From positions 4,278,001-4,342,000 of the forward strand of contig NW_024037053.1 in the NCBI RefSeq assembly GCF_015706575.1: a stretch of DNA of 64,000 nucleotides, given 5' to 3'. The notes beneath the pieces are model-generated. The model had not been told where the DNA came from. It saw only the letters and a program-made list of their open reading frames with translations, and searched no databases. This stretch comes from Patiria miniata. Its lineage: Eukaryota; Echinodermata; Asteroidea; Valvatida; Asterinidae. Below, piece after piece: positions 34,601 to 43,600 of this stretch. Made by a program: the position numbers and the translations under genes. Each line of letters begins with the position of its first letter. Position 1 is the stretch's first letter.

Positions 34601-37600
34601 GTGATTTATTTATGATTGACTGGGAATTTGACTGTGATTAGCTTGTGAAAAGTTTGTGATTACTTATGATAAGCTTGTGATTTACTTATGATTAGCTTGT
34701 GATTTATTTATGATTGACTGGGAATTTGACTTGTGATTAGTTTGAGAAAAGTTTGTGATTACTTTGTGATTGACTTGTGATTTACTTATGATTAGCTTGT
34801 GATTTATTTATGATTGACTGGGAATTTGACTTGTGATTAGCTTGTGAAAAGTTTGTGATTACTTATGATTAGCTTGTGATTTACTTATGATTAGCTTATG
34901 ATTTATTTATGATTGACTGGGAATTTGACATGTGATTAGCTTGTGAAAAGTTTGTGATTACTTTGTGATTGACTTGTGATTTACTAACGAATGACAAGAT
35001 GGCATCTGACTTGTTCATTTGTTCTCACTGTTTTCTTTTTTTTCTCTCTATTTGTGATTCAGATTTGAGTTGGCCTTACAGCAGAACGAGATCATGAACG
35101 TGTTCTTTGACGACTGGTTCGCCCTGGCTGAGCAAGACAGCACGTTTGGAAGCAAGTCGGACAGTCACCTCAAGGTACGATAAAAACATACATTCTCTTG
35201 TGAATTCGCCTGGTTGTTGGCTGGTAAAGAGAACCGGGCAGTGCTCTTGTATAGGAATACCCAGTAATGGGCTTTATCCGTCCCATTGTATAAACCAGAT
35301 GCAGGAATAGACATTCTGAATCAATTGAATAGAATTTTGTGTGCCCTGGGACAAGCTTACTAGCTTGCCCTATTTCCTCGGTTCTTGTGTCCCTAAGCAA
35401 GATACTTTGCTGTAATTGCTTCTCTTCTCCCCCGTCCTGGTTTCCTAGGAGTACCAGTCCTTCACGGACCTCCAGTTCAGCAAAGACAAGGCCATCACCT
35501 GCATAGAATGGCACCCAACCGTCAAAGGCATTATTGCCGTGTCCTGCGCCGAGCGAATGTCCTTCGATGATCGGGTGGATCACGGTTCTAAGATCATCAT
35601 GAACCCTTCCCTCATTCTACTCTGGAGCTTCACGGATCCCATCCACCCACAGGTGAATAAGAGTAGCTGTTTCAAATTTGTGACAAATTATCTTTTTGGA
35701 ATTTTTTATGCCGGAGTTCTGTTCATTTTAAAATTCTTACCCTGTCCTCTTCAATAACTTTTTGTTTTTGTTATCATGAATTTATAATTTGTGTGTTTTG
35801 TTTTAAAGGGAATATACATCATTTGCTTTTGCTGTAATTTTCAGAAATGGATGGAATTGGGGGGTTGGAAATATAAAGCAAATATAGTTGCACTGACTTT
35901 TTGGAGGTTTTGGGTTCGAAAATGCTATAAAAACCAAGAAAAACGATCATTATCCTGTAGTCTGGTTCCCTGACTCCATATAAGAAGAAACAGAGCAGTT
36001 TACATACATTGGGGAATTGTAAGGTCAGGGAACCAGTCTAGCTGGCTCGTACCCGTTCATAGGTTTGTAATCGATTGCAAACAAGTGCAATGGTCAATTG
36101 GGGCCAGTATTTGAAAAAAAGCCAGTTGTTTCCAACGCTGATCGGCCGATCAGCGTTGGAAATTGATACAAAAATACCACTTTTCTTGAAAATGACAGTA
36201 TACCAGGTGCCATAATTTTACAGGATGCTTCAGGCTGTCATTTACCAACATCCTATTAAGGTATTTCGCAAAAACTTGGTAGTTTTTTTTTTCGATGTTT
36301 GCAAATGTTGTATATTCCCTTTAAAGGTAAAATATACAACAGTTGCAAACATCGAAAAATAAAACTACCAAATTATTATGAGATACCTTACTTGACTGTA
36401 GGTAAATGATAGTCTCAAGCATCCTGTGAAGTCATGGCACCTGATGTGCTGTCATTTCTAAGAAAAGTGGAATTTTTGTATCAATTTCCAATGATGGTTG
36501 GCCGACCATCGTTGGAAAAAACTGACTTCTTTCAAATACTGCCCCCAACTTACCAAAATTTAGTTTTACATCCGTAAACGGGTGCAGGCCAGCTAGTCTG
36601 GTTCCCAGTCCTGACAATCCACGACGGCTATAAATTGGTCCGTTTTGTCAGAAGTAGGGTCAGGGAACCAGATTGCAAGAACAGCATTATTTTCTTGTTT
36701 TTTTTGTAGCATCTTTGAACTCAAAACTTTAAACAGGTCAGTGTAACAGTATTTGCAATAAAACACTGTGAAGTTTGAATGAACATTTATTCTATTTTTT
36801 ATTATTTACAAGTTTTGTTATTATTATTTTATTTTTTGAAGATCTTGTTAGAAGCCCCGGACGACATCTTCAGCTTCAAGTTCTGCCCGTCCGATCCCAA
36901 CATCATCGCTGGGGGCTGCATCAACGGCCAGGTGGTCATGTGGGACATCAGTAAGCATGCCGACCGTCTCCGTAGCAACCAGCGCGGCAAACAGACCAAG
37001 AAGAACTCCATGATGAAACTCGTAAGTTGTTGGAAACAAATTGAAAAATGTCTTCTTCTTTTTTAAAACAAAAATCGCATTAAAATATGCACTCATTTTG
37101 TTTTTCTTTAGCGCACAGATTTTTTGATTTTTTAATTAGGTAGTGGGTCTATTTAAAAAAAGTGGCTTCATAACTGTCCTCGTTTTTACAAACATTGAGC
37201 ACTATTTTGTTTGAGAAACCGTTCTTCAGCATTTCCTCAACCATGCTCAGCGACAGATTTTGTCCACTATTTCTACAACCAACAGTGGTGTTTCCTAACG
37301 AGGCGCACTTCGACATTTACCCTGACTTTCCTCATGCATGTTTCTAAACTTCTTTGTTGACAAACTTCAAATTCATTCAGTTAAATACTGGTACTTTTAC
37401 GTAAATAATGCTTGCTGTTGAACCTTTGTGAACAATTTTAGTGTCATGAAATTAAGTCCGCAATTAAAAAAAACGGTGGCGTCCAGAAATTGGGAACAAA
37501 ATCAGCCGAGTGTTCCTTAACATGGTGCACTTGAACAAATTTCGGAAAATCCAAAGTTAACATTTAAGTATTTCTGAAGTTGATAAGTTCTGATAAACCA

Positions 37601-40600
37601 TTATTATCTCTACTTACATACCCCAACTAGAAGTTTGTCAGAAAATTATTCTCTTATTTTTGGGTGCATTTTCAAAGGGTTCACTGTGCACTTCGAAATA
37701 AAATCGGAAAATCACGCCGAAGTAAATTTCTCTGCCAACTTTGTAACAGGTAGATAAATTCACGAGTTATGAGCTGGAATATTTCAAGCTTGATGAAATT
37801 TGTGAAATTTCAGGTAAAACTTTTGGTCTAGCTAGGCGCTAGAGATGAAGAATCAAAGTGTGCCACATTAGGGGCCTCGCAACGTTAGGGTACATCAACA
37901 ATACTTTGTCATTGGCTGTGCTGAACACAACATTCCTGTTTCGGTTGGAGAGGATTGAATTTAATGGGAAACTTTCATTTCTCCTGTGGTGTATTTGAGG
38001 TGATTTGGAATATTTTATTTGTCCCTTTTGTGGTGTAAAAGGTTGCTTAACCGATGCTTTCTTCTCTTTCTTTCTCATCTTATTTCGATTTTTCTTCTTC
38101 TCACGCTGCCTTGCCATGCAATGCTCTTTTCTTGCTTTCCCATGCAGCACTATGGTAGAGGCAGGGACCAGGTAATAGCGACAAATCATTCACAATAATC
38201 ACGAAAGTTGTAACAAATTAAACTTTTTTTCACAAGTTCTAACAGAGGGTTTGCATTCAAATTCAATGGGATTGCAGAGATGTAACAAGGTTCTCACATG
38301 TCATCACAAGGCAATCACAAATCAGTCGTAAGACATCACAAGTTAGTTATGAGTCGATCATAAGTCATCACCAGTCATCACAAGTCAGTCACATACTTAC
38401 ATTATCTCAAGTCAAAAATGTGAACCCTCTATTTTGTTTGCTCATTTTCATTCGTCGTTGCAAATATACTCACCACTAGCGGAATTGAAAGTCCAGTTCA
38501 TTTGCCACACCTTTTTGTACTAAACAAGATGTTTTAAAACTTTTTTAAATATCACTTGGAGAGGTACATTGATTTGTTTAAATTGTGCAAGATGTACTTG
38601 TCTTTAGTAAGCATCATTTGAACATCATCAGCTTTAAACAGCTGGCTTTTCTAAGTTCTGCCGCATTGCTAATGTTGATAGCATCATGACTTTGGACGTG
38701 ATCCCTGGCTACATATACGGTTTTTTGGGCTTCGGACTTGTGCCCCTTGAACAAAGAGATTGACGTATTGGGGAACTGCCAACATAGGGCTGGATAGCTC
38801 AGTTGGTAGAGCACCGGAACGGCAATCCGGTGGTTGCAGGTTCAAACCCAGCTCCAGTCAACATTTGTTCATAGAGATATTGACGTGTTTGTTCACTTTG
38901 CATTTTTGTGTTCATCCACTTTTGCTAATGTGCTTTGTTTACATGAGTTTAATCACGCTAACTTCTAATATTGACATTTATTGAATTCACAAAATCTAAC
39001 ATTTTAATCAGTGCTTAAGTTATGTCTCTTGTTCCTATGACCTCATATTTGAATGCATTGTATTGTTTTTCAAGCGTTAAATAATTATATACCATAAGTG
39101 TTGTTGTTAAAATATTGTTGTTAAAGTATAGTTTTTTAAATTGTTCTGATTTGGAAGTGCATTCAGGTTTGTATTATATCTTCATTTGGGGTTTTATGTT
39201 CATTTTCTGTCTCCATCAGCCAATTGAGTCACGCTGTCAATTCTATCACGAAGGCCCCCTTCAATGGCGAAAGCATTATGTTAGCTATTGTTCAGATAAC
39301 CCATCAAGCTTTGCACAATAGCTAGCACAATGATTTGGCCATTGAGGGGGGCCATGTGAAGGTACAGTGATTACATGACTGGATTTGTCTATATGCTTAG
39401 TCTTCGTTTTGTTGTTTTATATTGTATTCTCTTTGTTGAGCCAAAGTTCAATTTAGTTTTGAGCCATGTTTTTAATCTCACACTTGAGTTTGAAGATGTT
39501 GATGATCTTTTATTGATTTTTCCCCGGCAGCCTGGCTTTGAGGATGAGAACACAGATCAGATGCCTATCATACGCTACTGTGCTGTCTCCGGGATCGAAC
39601 ACAGCCACAAAACGGCTATCTCTGAGTTGCAGTGGGTGCCGGATCATATGGAGGTAAACAACAACAAATAAACAACAAACAACAACAAAAAATCACACAA
39701 AACAACAACAAACACAATGTGCTGTCTCGGGATTGAACATTGTCACAAAACGGCTATCTCTGAGATGCAGTGGGTGCCAGCTCATATGGAGGTAAACAAC
39801 AACAAATAACAACAACAACAAACAATAATAATCACACACAAAACAACAACAAACGCAAACTACTGTGCTGTCTCCGGGATTGAACATAGTCACAAAACGG
39901 CTATCTCTGAGCTGCAGTGGGTGCCAGATCACATGGAAGTAAACAACAACAAATGAACAACAAACAACAACAAAACACACACAAAACAACAACAAACACA
40001 GTGTGCTGTCTCCGGGATTGAACATTGTCACAAAACGGCTATCTCTGAGCTGCAGTGGGTGCCAGCTCATATGGAGGTAAACAACAAATAACAACAACAA
40101 ACAATAATAAGCACACACAAAACAACAACAAACGCATACTACTGTGCTGTCTCCGGGATTGAACATAATCACAAAACGGATATTTTCGAGCTGTAATGGG
40201 TGCCAGATCATATAGAGTTAAACAACAACAAAGTAAAGAGCAAACAAACAAAGCAACAACACAACACAAACAGTGCTCACTAGTAAAGACCTCTTACCAC
40301 TCGACCACCGAGCTACCCGTGGTTGGCCGGCTGGTTCTAATCTGATATAGCAGTGGGTACCGCAACCAAGCTATTCATAAGATGAAATTTACGTCGGGGT
40401 GATGTAATTTAATATTAGGTTTTGCCCTGCAGCGACGGATTTTTATAAACACTGTATCCTCAGTGTTGTTCTGAGTGATAGTCAGAAAAAAATCACTCGG
40501 GTGGGGGAAATCGGTGTTTAAGTTCATCCTAATACCATTTTCTTGTATGGTTCTCTATTATCTAGATCACCCGCATGGGAATTGTTGTTGAGAACAAGAC

Positions 40601-43600
40601 AGGAACCTGCAACCAGATTCTTACTGCATCAACGGATGGGTGAGTATAGCCACATCCAAAAATGGCTGTTTACCGGCTGTGTCTTCACTTTTAGACATTG
40701 ACACGCTACAGTGAATAGTCATAGCCATAAACATTTGAAGTGTATAGAATGATTATAGAATGATTACAGAATGAACCAACTTTAAAAAAATCAGAATATT
40801 TAGCATTGCTCTTGACAAGTCCGCTAGGGCCGTGCCGATTATATTGAACATCCGAATATTCGTTCATCCTCTGAATATTGGTCGGCCAACTTTAGTTATT
40901 CATTCTTTGATTTGTTTTTCCCCTATCAGCTATATAGCTATCTGGGATACCAAACCACCCAAGGGCCACACGCCGTCCGTAGACGACGCTAAACAGAGAG
41001 ATAACCCACTAGCCATCGCTACCACCTTCAAGCATCTAGACCTGACCTGGAAACCAACGCTCAAGGTTTGTACTACTACGCAGAATATTCCATATTTAAA
41101 ACAGAAGTAGGGGCAAGAGTAGAATGCTGCTTAAACAACTGCATTAGGGGTAGCAGAGTGGCAGATTCAAACGGGACGGAGATTTTAAAAGCAAAATCGG
41201 GACGCTGATATAAGTAAAATCGGGAATGTGCAAATGGATGAACAGGACGAAAAATTCTATTTTGTAACGGGCAAACGATATCCTGGCTACGTGCCTGCGT
41301 ACAAAAAATTGTTCCTGTGTAGTGGTGATTGTTCTAAGGTTGCAGGCTTAAATTTGGCTCTTGCTTGATACTTTCTCCATGGAGCACTGACAATTGTATA
41401 TTAAGTCGCGTCTCTAGTCTAGGGCTGTTGTCTAGGTCTTTGCCATTACAACTGACGATAGATGAACAAGCTGACGATAGATGTAACCAAAGCTCTGGGA
41501 ACCAGTTTAGTTTTGGACATGGCCTTAAAGCTACAGTCCATCATTTGTAATTTGTGCATTTTGTTCGTTTGAAGCAACAAAAGAGTTCAAAATCTAATGA
41601 AGGATACTGAGCAACTAACCTGATGAAGTTTCAGCTAAGCTTCAGCTGTACATTCCGAGAAAAACAGCATTCTAAGATCTCAATTTCAAATCCAAAGTTA
41701 CTGAATCATGTTTTGAATTGTTTTGAATTGCAGCTATACGCGACGTCGCGCACTGATCCGACGAATTATAACAACCGCGCGCGCGTGTGCGTCGTTCCAA
41801 TACTTGTGCGCGCTGCGCTGAATAACAAAACGAACTACTAAAATTTTCTTTAAATTTACTTTAAATTTTCCTACGGTGCTTCTTAAGAATCACCGTTGGA
41901 AATGCCTTCTTTCGTTGATTACTTCAAAATGACAGCTTGCCAGAAAGAATAATTTCACAGGGAGTTTAGTCCCCTTACTATCTTCCAACCAAGTTTGTTT
42001 TTCAACAATAATTATGCCAGTTACTTTTCGGATGGCTGCAAATGATGGACTATACCTTTAAATTTAATGTTAAACTACCAAAGTGGTCTTTGAATTTGTT
42101 TGGCTCGGCAGTTTCCAGTGAGCAAGATTGAAGGCAACGGGGAATACGGAGTGACAAGGATCAGTATACAGGAACGACAGGGAGACAGAAGTGTCGGTAA
42201 GTAGAGGGAAGGAGGAGTAACCTGAAATATGGGCGGGGCAATTGCAGAAAGGGGAGGGTGGTGGTTGGTTGATTGTCATCAAGTGAACTGGGAGACACAA
42301 GCAGCTGTAATCAGACTTGTAGTGACGTCCTAATGATGCAATCACAAGTCAATCATAAGTCAATCGCAGGCCAATCATAGGTCAATCACAAGTCAACCAC
42401 AAGACAATCACAAGTCAATCACCAGCATGACAAGTCAATCACAAGGTAATCACAAGTCAATCACAAGCCAATCACAAGTCAATCACAAGCCAATCATAAG
42501 TCCATCACAAGTCCATCACCAGTCAATCACAAGTCAGTCACAAGTCAATGGCAAGCCAATCACACGTCAATTACAAGTAAATCACAAGCCAATCAAAAGC
42601 CAATCACAATTCAATCACAAGTCAATTACAAGCCATTCACAAGTCAATCGCAAGCCAGTCACAAGTCCATCACAAGTCCATCACCAGTCAATCACAAGTC
42701 AGTCACAAGTCAGTCACAAGTAAATCTCAAGTCCATCACAAGCCAATCACAAGTCCATTACAAGTCATCACAAGTCAGTCACAAGTCCATCACAGGTCAG
42801 TCACAAGTCAATCACAAGTCAATCACAAGTCCGTAACTCTGTTCTTCTTCTTCCAGCTGAGAAGCAAGGGAGTAAAGCCTCAGACATCAGTATGAGTGGC
42901 AGCATGGGCATGGGTGGTTCCTTGAGGACCGGCTCGGCCAAAGACAAGAAACCTTTGGAGGGCGTCACCTCCAAATTCTTTGTTGGGACGGAGGTACGTC
43001 ATAGTTTACATCCATTTTCCCAAACCCCAGCAGTGATATCATAACATCAAACAGCTGCTTGTAACTGATAAGTTTATGCTAAAGAAACCCAACTTTTTTA
43101 ACTAGAGGGCCTGTCGCTTTGATTGTAGTAGAATCCTTTTTAACGGCAAATTTAAAGTTGAGGATATTGGGCACTACGTACTTACTTCTTACTTATTGTT
43201 TCACAGGCTGGTGAGTTTGTGTACGCTGACTGGAAACTTGAGAAGGACACCGACTCCGGCAAGATCCAACGTGAGTCTTACTTCAGTTTTCTCTTCAATC
43301 ACCTTTTCAAAAATGGAGTAACCCCCAAAACAAATTGATATTTGGTTACATTTCTTCTCTTGATATATAGCTCCGCGGCCCCAGTTTGCCAAGTCCTACC
43401 ATGACTGGGGCATCAACACACTCCAGCGATCGCCGTTCTACAAGGATCTCATTCTGGCCGTGGGTGGCTGGAACTTCACTCTGTGGAAAGAAGGCATTGA
43501 GGTGAGGAAAAGGGGCGTGGCCAATCTGGGAAAGAGGGCGGTACTCGCACCTGTGACCTTCTAGTGGGTTCCATTTCCTTTTTTGAGGATATTAAAGGCG

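Noticed and set aside
39693-40211. 172-codon minus-strand Cys/Val-rich frame
   Set aside because: It is antisense to the exon-12-derived tandem repeat; the Cys/Val runs come from CAA-rich intron sequence.
42427-42723. 98-codon SQVNHKPITSQ-type frame
   Set aside because: Same 11-bp array artefact in the preceding intron of DNAI3.
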